Of a stretch of 64,000 nt of DNA, positions 50,120 through 59,502 are shown piece by piece (positions within the stretch are counted from its first letter, which is position 1; each line of letters opens with the position of its first letter). Source of the DNA: Vibrio sp. 99-70-13A1 (GTDB lineage: Bacteria; Pseudomonadota; Gammaproteobacteria; Enterobacterales; Vibrionaceae). The translations under genes and the position numbers were made by a program. The notes beneath the pieces are model-generated. The model ran no database searches, was not told the origin of the DNA, and saw nothing but the letters and a program-made list of their open reading frames with translations. Where the stretch lies: the NCBI RefSeq assembly GCF_013114625.1, contig NZ_VTXD01000006.1:62001-126000 (forward strand). The letters run 5' to 3'.

Positions 50120-51369
50120 TATTTCTCCTCCGAAGTCATGGTGGTTACTTCACGGCGTAAACGTTCACGAATAACATTGGATAGGTCGTTCTGCGATTCC
50201 AGTTTAACCGGGTATTTCACCGAAATGTTTTGTTTACTTAATTGGTTAAGAGTTTTTTCAAATTCAATAACGGCATGATCATCTTGGTTGAGGTAAGCCG
50301 TCGACCACTCATTAGCTGTGGCTAGAGCCGTTGTGTAGATGTCACCTTGTTCTTTGTAGACTGCACGAATAGCCGTTTCTAATTTACCTTTAATATTTTC
50401 ACGTAGGTAAAAGTGTTGCTCAGGTGAAAGCAGTGGGATTACATTGCCTTCTCGGCTACGGAAAGTAATAAAGTTTTCAGAGAAATCCTTCATTGAAGTC
50501 ATCAAATTATTTTGCCAATCATTGATATCTTGCGATACCGCTTCTTTCGCTTCTTTTGGTGCGTCCGGGAGAATAGCATTCGCTAATGGCAATCCATCAA
50601 TTTGTTGTTGGAGGCTGGTAATTCGAAGGACTAAACCATCTCTATCAATAAGCGGAATGGTGCGCAATTTAGTAATGTCGTTAGCCATTGATTGGCGAAG
50701 GGTTACTAGGCTGGGATCATTTAATGCTGCAATACGTTGATCGGCACTTTCCATCAGCTTTGTTGCGCTGACTGCGTCATGTTCTAAGAATAATTTGCGC
50801 CCAGCGAGTTTTACCAAATAATCGGCTTCAGCAAGTAACCAATCATTTGGTCTACGTCCTTTTACATCGGCTACCGCAACTTGAAGGCTCTCGATGCTTT
50901 TTTGCTGTTGAGACAAAACAACCTGAGTTTTTTCTACAGTAACTGATGCTTGTTGAATGGTTTCTTGTTTTGTCTTTTCTAATTCTTGATTTAGCGCTGA
51001 CTGAGTCGTTTTTAGTTGGTTCTGTAATGCTGTGATTTGTTCTGCTTGCAAACTATTTTGTTGCTGCATCTGGAAAGCAATACCACCACTAAAGATGATT
51101 GAGATTGCTATAGCTATAGCACCGAGTTTTACTCCTCGCTTACCTTGTTTTTCTGCTTTCTCTATTTGCTTTGAATCTTGTGATTTTTGGCTTGTTGTTT
51201 TTGATTGACTCTCAACCTGTGTGTCTTCTGTAGTTTCGGCTGAAGATGACTCTACAACATCTTCCACTGAACTCTTTTCTGGTGAATCAGTAGCGTTATC
51301 TTGCTTTGGCTCTGAAACTTCGTTCTTTTGTTCAGGGACAATTTGGTCATTATTTTTTTTGCTTGTCAT
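50119..51369 (-). CDS. hemX: HemX protein
   Basis: Bitopic protein of 416 residues: an acidic/Ser/Lys-rich cytoplasmic N-terminus (about 1-70), a transmembrane helix at about 79-99 (GVKLGAIAIAISIIFSGGIA), a coiled coil (LQAEQITALQNQLKTTQSAL), then the conserved HemX periplasmic domain (DWLLAEADYLVKLAGRKLFL). Historically annotated as uroporphyrinogen-III methyltransferase, but no SAM-binding motif is seen. It lies between hemD and hemY. Confidence 0.94.
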   Translation of the reverse strand: MTSKKNNDQIVPEQKNEVSEPKQDNATDSPEKSSVEDVVESSSAETTEDTQVESQSKTTSQKSQDSKQIEKAEKQGKRGVKLGAIAIAISIIFSGGIAFQMQQQNSLQAEQITALQNQLKTTQSALNQELEKTKQETIQQASVTVEKTQVVLSQQQKSIESLQVAVADVKGRRPNDWLLAEADYLVKLAGRKLFLEHDAVSATKLMESADQRIAALNDPSLVTLRQSMANDITKLRTIPLIDRDGLVLRITSLQQQIDGLPLANAILPDAPKEAKEAVSQDINDWQNNLMTSMKDFSENFITFRSREGNVIPLLSPEQHFYLRENIKGKLETAIRAVYKEQGDIYTTALATANEWSTAYLNQDDHAVIEFEKTLNQLSKQNISVKYPVKLESQNDLSNVIRERLRREVTTMTSEEK

Positions 51370-51387
51370 ACTGATTTCCTATTCTAG

Positions 51388-52116
51388 CTATGGCTGGAGA
51401 GCAGCCAGTAATATTTGATTAGTTGCGCTTAAAGTATTGTTGACTTTAGAGAAGCCTAATTGTTGTGCTCGATTAGCAATGCGTTGGCTTGGTACGAATA
51501 AATGGCAACCTTGTAGCCAATGAATGTCATCTTTAGGAGTTATGGACATTAAATATTCCAATTGTTCCTGGCTAGTGATGACTATTTTTGAAATACCACA
51601 TTGAATCCAATCTTTAAAAATATTGCGATCAGTTATTGGAATATATTCTCGATGATAAGTCTCACTATAAGTGACGGTTGCTCCTCTGCTGAGAAGTGAG
51701 TCTCTTATGAGTTCTCTACCCCCATTACCTCTAAGAATGGTAATTCGTTTACCTTCGACATCTTGGAGTTCTTTGAGTTGAAGAAAATGTTCACTATCAC
51801 TGACTTCTGGATAGTTTACGGGTTGCTCGCAAAGTTTGCTTAAAATCTGTGCGGTTTTTTGACCAACGGCAAGATATAGAGGGTGTGATGGCCATATATC
51901 AGCTGATAAAGAGAGAATATTTTGTGCGGAGGTTGCTGCATGTTGACTGACAGCGATGATTAGATCGCTTGTTTTTAACTGGAGGTGAAAATTATCTACT
52001 TTCTGATTATCGGCAATACGAATAAGCGGATGATGGATCGCTTGGATACCTTCATCCGCTAATTGTTGGCAAAGTGCTTGCCCTTGTTTTCCAGGGCGCG
52101 TTACCAACACTGTCAT
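51388..52116 (-). CDS. hemD: Uroporphyrinogen-III synthase
   Basis: Cyclises hydroxymethylbilane to uroporphyrinogen III. It has 242 residues and begins MTVLVTRPGKQG, the usual N-terminus; the two-lobed fold is supported by GKRITILRGNGGRELI and VVITSQEQLEYLM-like segments. The start is two bases after the hemC stop, indicating translational coupling. Confidence 0.94.
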   Translation of the reverse strand: MTVLVTRPGKQGQALCQQLADEGIQAIHHPLIRIADNQKVDNFHLQLKTSDLIIAVSQHAATSAQNILSLSADIWPSHPLYLAVGQKTAQILSKLCEQPVNYPEVSDSEHFLQLKELQDVEGKRITILRGNGGRELIRDSLLSRGATVTYSETYHREYIPITDRNIFKDWIQCGISKIVITSQEQLEYLMSITPKDDIHWLQGCHLFVPSQRIANRAQQLGFSKVNNTLSATNQILLAALQP

Positions 52117-52118
52117 GA

Positions 52119-53060
52119 TTAATCGTGATCTGCGTAAAGTTTAGTTAAGATCTCTTTTGCGCCATCATTGAGGAGTTGGTTAGCTAGTGTCACACCTAAA
52201 GATTCAGCATCTTTACGTGAACCACGGATTTCACCTCGAACGATTTTTGAACCGTCAGGTTCTCCAACTAGTGCTCGTAGCCAAATGTCGTCTTCACCTT
52301 CAAGTAATGAATAGCTGCCAATTGGAACCTGGCAACCACCCTCTAAAGTAAGGTTCATCGCTCGTTCACATAGCACGCGGTCAGCGGTGTCTTTATCGTT
52401 TAGAGGTTCTAACAACTTAATTAGACGCTCATCGTCTAAGCGGCATTCAATGCCAACAGCGCCTTGACCAACAGCGGGAAGTGACTGTTCTGGCTCAATA
52501 AAGCTGCGGATACGTTCTTCTAGATCTAAACGCTTTAAACCAGCAGCGGCTAAAACGATAGCGTCAAATTGGCCATCATCCAGCTTACCTAAACGAGTTC
52601 CTACGTTACCACGAAGTTCCTTGATGATTAGGTCTGGGCGAGCTTCAAGTAGCTGACATTGACGGCGTAAGCTGCAAGTACCGACAGTTGCGCCTTGTGG
52701 AAGCTCATCAATGTTGTTGTAAGTGTTTGATACAAAAGCATCACGCGGGTCTGCACGCTCACAGATGGTGACAAGACCTAAGCCTTCTGGGAAGTCGACA
52801 GGTACATCTTTCATTGAGTGTACGGCTAAATCGGCTCTGCCTTCTAGCATGGCAACTTCAAGCTCTTTAACAAAAAGCCCTTTACCGCCAACCTTAGCTA
52901 ATGGCGTATCAAGAATGATGTCGCCTTTGGTCACCATTGTGACTAACTCAACCTCTAAACCAGGGTGAGCAGCTTGAAGCGCATCTCTTACGTAGTAAGC
53001 TTGCCAAAGGGCTAGCGGGCTTTTTCTGGTTGCAATGCGGATAGGTGCTGAATTTGTCAT
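52119..53060 (-). CDS. hemC: Porphobilinogen deaminase (hydroxymethylbilane synthase)
   Basis: Condenses four porphobilinogens into hydroxymethylbilane; 313 residues. Motifs: [17 protein letters not shown] at the start, VHSMKDVP with the catalytic aspartate region, and [10 protein letters not shown] with the cysteine that carries the dipyrromethane cofactor. The ATG at 53060 is chosen over 53174 because the conserved domain begins within seven residues. First gene of hemCDXY, divergent from cyaA. Confidence 0.97.
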   Translation of the reverse strand: MTNSAPIRIATRKSPLALWQAYYVRDALQAAHPGLEVELVTMVTKGDIILDTPLAKVGGKGLFVKELEVAMLEGRADLAVHSMKDVPVDFPEGLGLVTICERADPRDAFVSNTYNNIDELPQGATVGTCSLRRQCQLLEARPDLIIKELRGNVGTRLGKLDDGQFDAIVLAAAGLKRLDLEERIRSFIEPEQSLPAVGQGAVGIECRLDDERLIKLLEPLNDKDTADRVLCERAMNLTLEGGCQVPIGSYSLLEGEDDIWLRALVGEPDGSKIVRGEIRGSRKDAESLGVTLANQLLNDGAKEILTKLYADHD

Positions 53061-53179
53061 GGTGTTTCCGATATGAGTTCTTTGATTGCTTAATCCTACC
53101 ACTGTGAGGTGAAAATTCTTACTGTTTGATCGATGCTGACTTTGATAGATATATGATTTGCATAAGTTCACCAAAATAG

Positions 53180-53195
53180 TGTGATTGGCATCTCA
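53180..53195. promoter_or_regulatory. CRP-like site in the hemC-cyaA gap
   Basis: TGTGATTGGCATCTCA matches TGTGA-N6-TCACA at nine of ten informative positions. The 345-bp gap (53061-53405) between the divergent genes must hold both promoters; I see no gene in it. Confidence 0.5.
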
Positions 53196-53323
53196 TTTGA
53201 AACATGGGCTATTATTAGAAATAGAGAATAAAGAGGACACTACGTGATCGTGATATCTCATTCTTTATGGTGAAAAGACACGTTAGCCCGTAGGTTCCTC
53301 TTCTTTACCGATAAGCTTAAAAG

Positions 53324-53339
53324 TGTTAGATTGATCACG
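53324..53339. promoter_or_regulatory. Second CRP-like site, near the cyaA start
   Basis: TGTTAGATTGATCACG matches the CRP palindrome at eight of ten positions and ends 66 bp before the cyaA start, a position that could allow feedback repression as at the E. coli cyaA promoter. Confidence 0.4.
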
Positions 53340-53405
53340 TTTTGTTGCCGTTTTTGATTGGTAACTAAACAGAAAGTGTATTTACTCTCAAACCAAGGAC
53401 TTACC

Positions 53406-55934
53406 TTGCAGGCTTACATTCAGACTTTAATTCAACGATTGGATAATCTAAATCAACAATGCATTGATCGTGCGTTGGCATTGATGGATTTACAAAGTCA
53501 GCGTGTATTCAATTTGATACCAGCACTTTTTCATTTTAACCACCCCATGATCCCAGGTTACTACGACCACAACGTTCCTTTTGGAATTCACAATTTCGAG
53601 TTAAATGAATTCCAAAAGCAATTTGTCGAAGATGCCGAATTGACTTTGGGCGGAAAGCTTGCAACAGATGACCAGCCTGAAATTCTAGGTCTGTATACCA
53701 TGGGTAGCACGTCTTCAATTGGTCAAAGTACATCTAGCGATTTAGATATTTGGGTGTGCATCTCTCCTAAAATGGACAGTGCGACTCGCGATAGTCTCAC
53801 CAACAAATGTTTATTGATTACCGATTGGGCTCAAACCCAAGGTGTTGAAGCCAATTTCTTTTTGATGGATGAAGAACGTTTTCGTTCAAATTATTCAGAG
53901 GAAATGACCGGTGATAACTGCGGTTCATCACAACACTTACTACTTTTAGATGAATTTTATCGCTCAGCTGTGCGTTTAGCTGGTCAGCGTTTGTTGTGGC
54001 AAATTATCCCGCCTGAAATGGAAGAGTGCTACGACGAATATGTAAGTGATCTTTGTAGTAATAACTACATTGATTGCTCGCAGTGGATAGATTTTGGCAA
54101 ACTCAATCAAATCCCAGCAGAAGAATACTTTGGTTCTAACCTGTGGCAGCTCTACAAAAGTATCGACTCTCCGTATAAGTCTGTCTTGAAAGCTATCTTG
54201 TTAGAGGCTTACTCTTGGGAGTATCCACATACCCAATTACTCAGTATCGACACTAAACGCCGTTTTTTTGCTGATGAACCTGATCTGTATGGCATGGATA
54301 CTTACTATCTAATGCTAGAAAAGGTAACTCGTTACCTAGAAAGAATTAATGATCATACTCGCTTAGATTTGGTACGACGCTGTTTCTATCTAAAGACTCA
54401 TGAAAAGTTGTCTCGTGAAGCGGGTATTGGTTCCGTTCCATGGCGTAGAGAAGCACTCATTGAAATGACTCGTTCTTGGCAATGGGATGCAGAGACCATT
54501 GTTGAATTAGATGATCGCCGCAACTGGAAAGTGGAACAAGTTAAAGTGGTGCACCATGCGCTGCTTGATGCGTTAATGCTGAGTTATCGAAACCTCATTC
54601 AGTTTGCACGACGTAACGACATCACTTCCGCGATTAGCCCACAAGACATCAGTATTCTTGCGCGTAAGCTTTATGCTGCGTTTGAAGTGCTTCCTGGTAA
54701 AGTGACCTTGCTTAACCCGCAAATATCACCAGATTTACACGAATCAGATTTAAGCTTTATTGAAGTGCGCCAAGGGCAAACTAATAAAGCTGGTTGGTAT
54801 TTGTATAAGCAGCCTTTGATTGCGCATCGTATTCTTGGGCAGCCATCGTTAGAGCACCATGAATATCTAAGTAAACTTGTGGCTTGGTCTTTCTTTAATG
54901 GGCTTATCACGGAGTCAACACGCCTTCATTCTGTTGTACGTGATGCTCAAATTGATATCGACAAGTTTTACCAAATGGTGAGTGACTTACGTAATACTTT
55001 CTCATTGCGTAAACGTCGCCCGAGTATGCAAGCTTTAGCTAGTCCTTGTGAAATAAGCCAACTGGCAATGTTTATTAACTTTGAGAATGACCCAACGTCA
55101 GAGCTAAGCGGTCGTTCGCTTAAAGTTGATTTGAAAAATGCTGATATTTTCAGTTTTGGTGAAGAAGGTAAAAGCTTAGTCGGAAGTGTTGATTTGGTTT
55201 ATCGAAATTCTTGGCATGAAGTGCGTACGCTTCATTTCCAAGGTGAGACCGCAATGCTGGATGCTTTGAAGACGGTGCTTGGAAAAATGCACCAAGATGC
55301 TTTACCACCAGAATCCGTGGATGTTTTTTGTTACAGCAAAAATTTACGCGGTGTGATGCGTAATATGGTGTATCAACTTCTGGCTGAATGTATCGATTTA
55401 CGTTTGAAGCCGATCGAACAAGAAAAACGTCGTCGTTTTAAAGCGATCCGCTTAGCGAATCAAATGTTTGGTTTGTTCTTTGAGCGTCGTGGTGTATCGG
55501 TACAGAAACTTGAAAACTCTGTGGATTTTTATCGCAGTATTTCATCGAATAAGCTACAAGGCTCTCCCCTGCTCATGCTAGATAAAGAGCAAGAATATCA
55601 GCTTCCCGATGTGGTTGATGGTTTTGCTAGTGAAGGGTTGATCCAGTTCTTCTTCGAAGACACGGAAAAAGGCTTCAATATTTATGTATTGGATGAATCT
55701 AATCAGGTTGAGGTATATCACCAGTTTAGTGGCGAAAAAGATGAGATGATCGCGAGCGTGAACTCTTTCTATACGTCGGTAAAAGATGAATCGAAGATGT
55801 CGTCTAAGTTGATTAACTTCAATTTACCTCAGTACTACCAGATCGTTCATCCGGAAGAAGGTAACTCTTATGTAGTGCCTTACCGCAATGATAATCAGGT
55901 TTGTTCTCGGGTATCAAAAATCGTTAATGCGTAA
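53406..55934 (+). CDS. cyaA: Class I adenylate cyclase
   Basis: Makes cAMP for CRP; 842 residues (E. coli 848). The N-terminal catalytic domain has MGSTSSIGQSTSSDLDIWVC with the catalytic aspartates near 112-114. The large C-terminal regulatory half follows. The start is TTG at 53406 (AAGGA six bases upstream), giving MQAYIQTLIQRLDNLNQQ, which aligns with the E. coli N-terminus MYLYIETLKQRLDAINQ. E. coli cyaA also starts with TTG, which limits expression. A longer frame opens at 53358 but has no ribosome-binding site. Confidence 0.96.
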   Translation: MQAYIQTLIQRLDNLNQQCIDRALALMDLQSQRVFNLIPALFHFNHPMIPGYYDHNVPFGIHNFELNEFQKQFVEDAELTLGGKLATDDQPEILGLYTMGSTSSIGQSTSSDLDIWVCISPKMDSATRDSLTNKCLLITDWAQTQGVEANFFLMDEERFRSNYSEEMTGDNCGSSQHLLLLDEFYRSAVRLAGQRLLWQIIPPEMEECYDEYVSDLCSNNYIDCSQWIDFGKLNQIPAEEYFGSNLWQLYKSIDSPYKSVLKAILLEAYSWEYPHTQLLSIDTKRRFFADEPDLYGMDTYYLMLEKVTRYLERINDHTRLDLVRRCFYLKTHEKLSREAGIGSVPWRREALIEMTRSWQWDAETIVELDDRRNWKVEQVKVVHHALLDALMLSYRNLIQFARRNDITSAISPQDISILARKLYAAFEVLPGKVTLLNPQISPDLHESDLSFIEVRQGQTNKAGWYLYKQPLIAHRILGQPSLEHHEYLSKLVAWSFFNGLITESTRLHSVVRDAQIDIDKFYQMVSDLRNTFSLRKRRPSMQALASPCEISQLAMFINFENDPTSELSGRSLKVDLKNADIFSFGEEGKSLVGSVDLVYRNSWHEVRTLHFQGETAMLDALKTVLGKMHQDALPPESVDVFCYSKNLRGVMRNMVYQLLAECIDLRLKPIEQEKRRRFKAIRLANQMFGLFFERRGVSVQKLENSVDFYRSISSNKLQGSPLLMLDKEQEYQLPDVVDGFASEGLIQFFFEDTEKGFNIYVLDESNQVEVYHQFSGEKDEMIASVNSFYTSVKDESKMSSKLINFNLPQYYQIVHPEEGNSYVVPYRNDNQVCSRVSKIVNA

Positions 55935-55953
55935 ATAAACTAAATTTTTCAAT

Positions 55954-55984
55954 AAAAAAGGAGTGAATCAATCACTCCTTTTTT
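55954..55984. terminator. Bidirectional terminator between cyaA and cyaY
   Basis: AAAAAAGGAGTGA / TCACTCCTTTTTT, a perfect 13-bp stem with a 5-base loop and runs of A and T on the two sides. Confidence 0.92.
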
Positions 55985-56040
55985 GTTTTTATGGTTTAGG
56001 TTTTTTTTAAGGCTTAGGTTTAATGCGCGATTTTCCAGGA

Positions 56041-56355
56041 TTACACCCAGTCAATCTCTTCGCCCGCATGCTTAACGCACTCTTCCTTAACCATCTCAAA
56101 AAGCTCCATCCCTGTTTTTGAACACGTCCACTTATCTTCAACAAGTTTGAAGTGGAAGCCTCCAGAACGAGACGCTAACCAAATTTCTTGCATCGGCTCT
56201 TGGCGGTTAATGATGATCTGGCTGCGGTCTTCAAATTCCAGAGTCATCACGTTTCCAGTCACTTCATAATCCACATCTGCCTCTGATTCATCGATAGCTT
56301 CTTCGATGTTTTGCATCTGTATATCGACCAGCTGATGAAATTCAGTATCGTTCAT
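56041..56355 (-). CDS. cyaY: Iron-sulfur cluster protein CyaY (bacterial frataxin)
   Basis: Frataxin homologue of 104 residues that binds iron and tunes IscS activity. An acidic first helix (MNDTEFHQLVDIQMQNIEEAIDESEADVD in part) is followed by the beta-sheet with QIIINRQEPMQEIWLASRSG and the conserved WTCSKTGMELFEM. It is convergent with cyaA and divergent from lptM, the usual gammaproteobacterial arrangement. Confidence 0.96.
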   Translation of the reverse strand: MNDTEFHQLVDIQMQNIEEAIDESEADVDYEVTGNVMTLEFEDRSQIIINRQEPMQEIWLASRSGGFHFKLVEDKWTCSKTGMELFEMVKEECVKHAGEEIDWV

Positions 56356-56430
56356 CCTTTCTATCCTATTGCTTTTCTTGAGTGTGGTGCGATTATAGGG
56401 GGCATTGAGTTAATAATCACGATATGCAAA

Positions 56431-56547
56431 ATGAAAAAGTTAATTACTGCTCTATTTATGGTGTCCGTTATCGGTCTTTCTGGGTGTGGTCAGACAGGAG
56501 CGTTATATCTTCCTGATGAGCCACAGCAAAGCGAACCATCGCAATAA
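56431..56547 (+). CDS. lptM: Small lipoprotein LptM (YifL-like)
   Basis: Lipoprotein of only 38 residues: signal MKKLITALFMVSVIGLSGC with acylated Cys19, then GQTGALYLPDEPQQ. The C-G-x-x-G-x-LYLP block after the lipobox is the mark of LptM, which assists oxidative maturation of LptD in E. coli. The ATG at 56431 is chosen because it alone begins a lipoprotein signal; no clear Shine-Dalgarno sequence is visible. Shorter than E. coli LptM (67 residues). It precedes lysA, as in other enterics and vibrios. Confidence 0.88.
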   Translation: MKKLITALFMVSVIGLSGCGQTGALYLPDEPQQSEPSQ

Positions 56548-56611
56548 ATGCCCAATCGCAACAAGTGAATAAACGCAACAATAGCAATCGTATTTATAAG
56601 GGATAAGAATT

Positions 56612-57865
56612 TTGGATTACTTTAACTATCAGGATGATGGTCAGCTTTGGGCTGAGAACGTCGCACTTTCACAATTAGCCGAGCAATATGGCACGCCTTT
56701 GTACGTCTATTCACGTGCAACACTTGAACGCCATTGGAATGCTTTTGACTCTTCTGTTGGAGAGCATCCCCATCTTGTTTGTTATGCAGTAAAAGCAAAC
56801 TCAAACTTAGGTGTGCTGAATACACTTGCTCGTCTTGGTTCTGGCTTTGATATCGTATCAGGTGGTGAACTTGAGCGTGTTATTGCAGCCGGCGGCGAAG
56901 CGTCGAAAATCGTATTCTCAGGAGTCGGTAAAACAGAATCTGAAATGAAACGTGCGCTTGAATTAAACATTAAGTGTTTTAACGTTGAGTCTGAACCTGA
57001 ATTAGAGCGCCTAAATAAAGTTGCGGGTGAACTAGGTGTGAAAGCGCCGATTTCTTTGCGTATTAACCCTGATGTCGATGCAAAAACTCACCCTTATATT
57101 TCAACGGGTCTGCGTGATAATAAATTTGGTATCGCTTTTGACCGTGCCCCTGCGGTTTATCAATTTGCACAAAGCTTAGATAACCTTGATATCCAAGGCA
57201 TTGATTGCCACATTGGCTCTCAATTAACGGATATTGAACCTTTTATTGATGCGACCGATCGTTTGTTAGGATTGATTGATCAGCTACGAGCTGATGGTAT
57301 TACGATTAAGCACCTTGATGTGGGTGGGGGTTTAGGCGTGGTATATCGTGATGAATTGCCTCCTCAACCATCTGACTACGCGAAAGCATTATTGGCTCGT
57401 TTAGATAATCATTCTGACTTAGAGCTGATTTTTGAACCTGGAAGAGCGATTGCGGCAAACGCTGGTGTATTATTGACAAAAGTTGAGTTCCTTAAGCCGA
57501 CAGAGCATAAAAATTTCGCGATCATCGATGCTGCAATGAATGATTTAATGCGTCCTGCGCTATACCAAGCATGGCAAGATATTGTGCCAGTTAGCCCTCG
57601 TGAAGGTGAAGCAGTGACTTACGATCTCGTCGGTCCAATTTGTGAAACGGGCGATTTCTTGGGTAAGGACCGCGATTTGGTTCTTGAGCAAGGTGATCTA
57701 TTGGCTGTTCGTTCAGCTGGTGCTTATGGCTTTGCGATGTCATCTAACTACAACACTCGTTCTCGAGCGGCTGAAGTGATGGTTGATGGCGAGAAAGCTC
57801 ATTTGGTTCGTCAGCGTGAAGAGCTTGCGAGCTTATGGGAACTTGAAAACATTCTTCCGGAGTAA
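56612..57865 (+). CDS. lysA: Diaminopimelate decarboxylase
   Basis: Last step of lysine synthesis (meso-diaminopimelate to lysine), 417 residues. PLP lysine in CYAVKANSN, GSGFDIVSGGEL, HIGSQL, EPGRAIAANAG and the active-site CETGDFLGKDR are present. The start is TTG at 56612 with GGA eight bases upstream. It is followed 11 bp later by dapF, which makes its substrate. Confidence 0.97.
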   Translation: MDYFNYQDDGQLWAENVALSQLAEQYGTPLYVYSRATLERHWNAFDSSVGEHPHLVCYAVKANSNLGVLNTLARLGSGFDIVSGGELERVIAAGGEASKIVFSGVGKTESEMKRALELNIKCFNVESEPELERLNKVAGELGVKAPISLRINPDVDAKTHPYISTGLRDNKFGIAFDRAPAVYQFAQSLDNLDIQGIDCHIGSQLTDIEPFIDATDRLLGLIDQLRADGITIKHLDVGGGLGVVYRDELPPQPSDYAKALLARLDNHSDLELIFEPGRAIAANAGVLLTKVEFLKPTEHKNFAIIDAAMNDLMRPALYQAWQDIVPVSPREGEAVTYDLVGPICETGDFLGKDRDLVLEQGDLLAVRSAGAYGFAMSSNYNTRSRAAEVMVDGEKAHLVRQREELASLWELENILPE

Positions 57866-57876
57866 TTTGAAGCGTT

Positions 57877-58707
57877 ATGCATTTCCATTTTTCTAAAATG
57901 CATGGTTTGGGTAATGATTTCATGGTCGTAGACTGTATTACCCAAAACATTTTCTTTTCCCCTGATTTGATCCGTCGCTTGGCGGATCGTCATACTGGGG
58001 TTGGTTTCGATCAGTTGCTTGTTGTTGAAGCACCTTATGATCCTGAAACAGATTTTCATTATCGAATTTTCAATGCGGATGGCAGTGAAGTAGAACAATG
58101 TGGCAATGGCGCACGTTGTTTCGCTCGCTTTGTTCGCATGAAAGGCTTAACCAATAAATACAGCATCAATGTCAGTACTAAAAAAGGCAAAATGGTACTG
58201 AAGATTGAAGAGAATGACCAAATCACTGTGAATATGGGCGTTCCTGAGTTCGAGCCAAATAAAATTCCTTTTAAAGCAAAACAAACTGAAAAGACCTACA
58301 TTTTACGTACTGAATCACACACCTTATTTTGTGGTGCAGTAAGCATGGGGAACCCTCATGTCGTGACGGTGGTAGATGATATTGATACTGCTGATGTTGA
58401 TACATTAGGTCCACTTCTGGAATCTCATGAACGTTTTCCTGAACGTGTGAACGCTGGTTTCATGCAAGTGCTTAATCGCAATGAAGTTCGTTTACGTGTT
58501 TATGAGCGTGGTGCGGGCGAAACTCAAGCCTGCGGAAGTGGTGCATGCGGTGCTGTTGCTGTGGGGATTTTACAAGGTTTACTTGATGAAGACGTAAAAG
58601 TCTCTCTGCCTGGCGGTAATTTGCATATTAGCTGGCAAGGTCCTGGTAAGCCTCTGTATATGACAGGTCCTGCGACACACGTGTTTGATGGTCAACTATC
58701 TTGCTAG
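57877..58707 (+). CDS. dapF: Diaminopimelate epimerase
   Basis: Converts LL- to meso-diaminopimelate; 276 residues. Both catalytic cysteines are present, in [13 protein letters not shown] and [18 protein letters not shown]-terminal [15 protein letters not shown] is typical. Start ATG 57877, 11 bp after lysA. The last codon and stop lie within a terminator stem. Confidence 0.98.
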   Translation: MHFHFSKMHGLGNDFMVVDCITQNIFFSPDLIRRLADRHTGVGFDQLLVVEAPYDPETDFHYRIFNADGSEVEQCGNGARCFARFVRMKGLTNKYSINVSTKKGKMVLKIEENDQITVNMGVPEFEPNKIPFKAKQTEKTYILRTESHTLFCGAVSMGNPHVVTVVDDIDTADVDTLGPLLESHERFPERVNAGFMQVLNRNEVRLRVYERGAGETQACGSGACGAVAVGILQGLLDEDVKVSLPGGNLHISWQGPGKPLYMTGPATHVFDGQLSC

Positions 58708-58729
58708 CTTCTGAGTAAGCTAGCTTTTA
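58703..58729 (+). terminator. Terminator overlapping the dapF stop codon
   Basis: GCTAGCTT / AAGCTAGC with a 6-base loop followed by TTTTAT. The dapF TAG is inside the left arm. It may reduce read-through into the DUF484 gene. Confidence 0.65.
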
Positions 58730-58797
58730 TGTACCTCATTTGTATCAATAAGCCAACGACGAAAATAAGTTGGTATTAATAAAATAAAGGAAAAGTT

Positions 58798-59502
58798 GTG
58801 TCTTACGTAGAAGCAGACGCACTAACGGCAGAAGTGGTCGCCGAATATTTACGTGATAACCCTGATTTTTTTCAGCAACGTAAAGAGTTGGTTGATCACC
58901 TCGCGATTAATAATGTTGAGCAAGGTGCCGTTTCACTAGTTGAAATTCAGTTGAAAAGACAGCGCCAGCGAATTGAAGATTTAGAAGAAGAAATTACTAG
59001 CCTGATGTCCTTAGCGGCGAATAATGACAAAACGTTCTACGAATTCATGACGCTACAAGACCAGATATTGAAATGCACCGATTTTATTGAAGTGATTACG
59101 GCTGTTGAAAAAAAAGCCGTAGAGTTAGGACTAAAAGCCTATATTCGCTTACTGTCTCAAGATTCAGGCTATTATCATTTAAGTAAGACAGGATATTCTC
59201 GTTTCTCTACTAACCATCTAAATGGTAAAGAAGCCTACCTTGGTCGTTTGAGAAAGGCGGACAGAAGTGATCTCTTTGATGAAATAGCGGTACCAGAACT
59301 TGGCTCGTATGTTGTTTTACCGCTTATTAAGCAAAGCCAGTTAGGCTTTTTAGCTTTTTCAAGTGAAGACGGTGGTCACTTTCAACCTTATATGGATACG
59401 CTTTTCTTACGTCACTTATCTCTTGTGGTGGCTCACTTAGCCGCGACATTACCTTGGCAGAAACTCGATGAGCAACCAGCCCAAAATACCTCTTCCATCT
59501 AG
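58798..59502 (+). CDS. DUF484 family protein (GAF-like)
   Basis: Cytoplasmic protein of 234 residues: an N-terminal helical part (VVAEYLRDNPDFFQQRKELV), a coiled coil (LKRQRQRIEDLEEEITSLMS), then a GAF-like domain with LGSYVVLPLIKQSQLGFLAF. The family always sits between dapF and xerC in gammaproteobacteria; function unknown. Start is GTG at 58798 with AAGGA six bases upstream. It overlaps xerC by 35 bases. Confidence 0.9.
   Translation: MSYVEADALTAEVVAEYLRDNPDFFQQRKELVDHLAINNVEQGAVSLVEIQLKRQRQRIEDLEEEITSLMSLAANNDKTFYEFMTLQDQILKCTDFIEVITAVEKKAVELGLKAYIRLLSQDSGYYHLSKTGYSRFSTNHLNGKEAYLGRLRKADRSDLFDEIAVPELGSYVVLPLIKQSQLGFLAFSSEDGGHFQPYMDTLFLRHLSLVVAHLAATLPWQKLDEQPAQNTSSI

Noticed and set aside
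53061..53174. 38-residue N-terminal extension of HemC
   Set aside because: It goes beyond the conserved start of porphobilinogen deaminases and lies in the shared hemC-cyaA promoter region.
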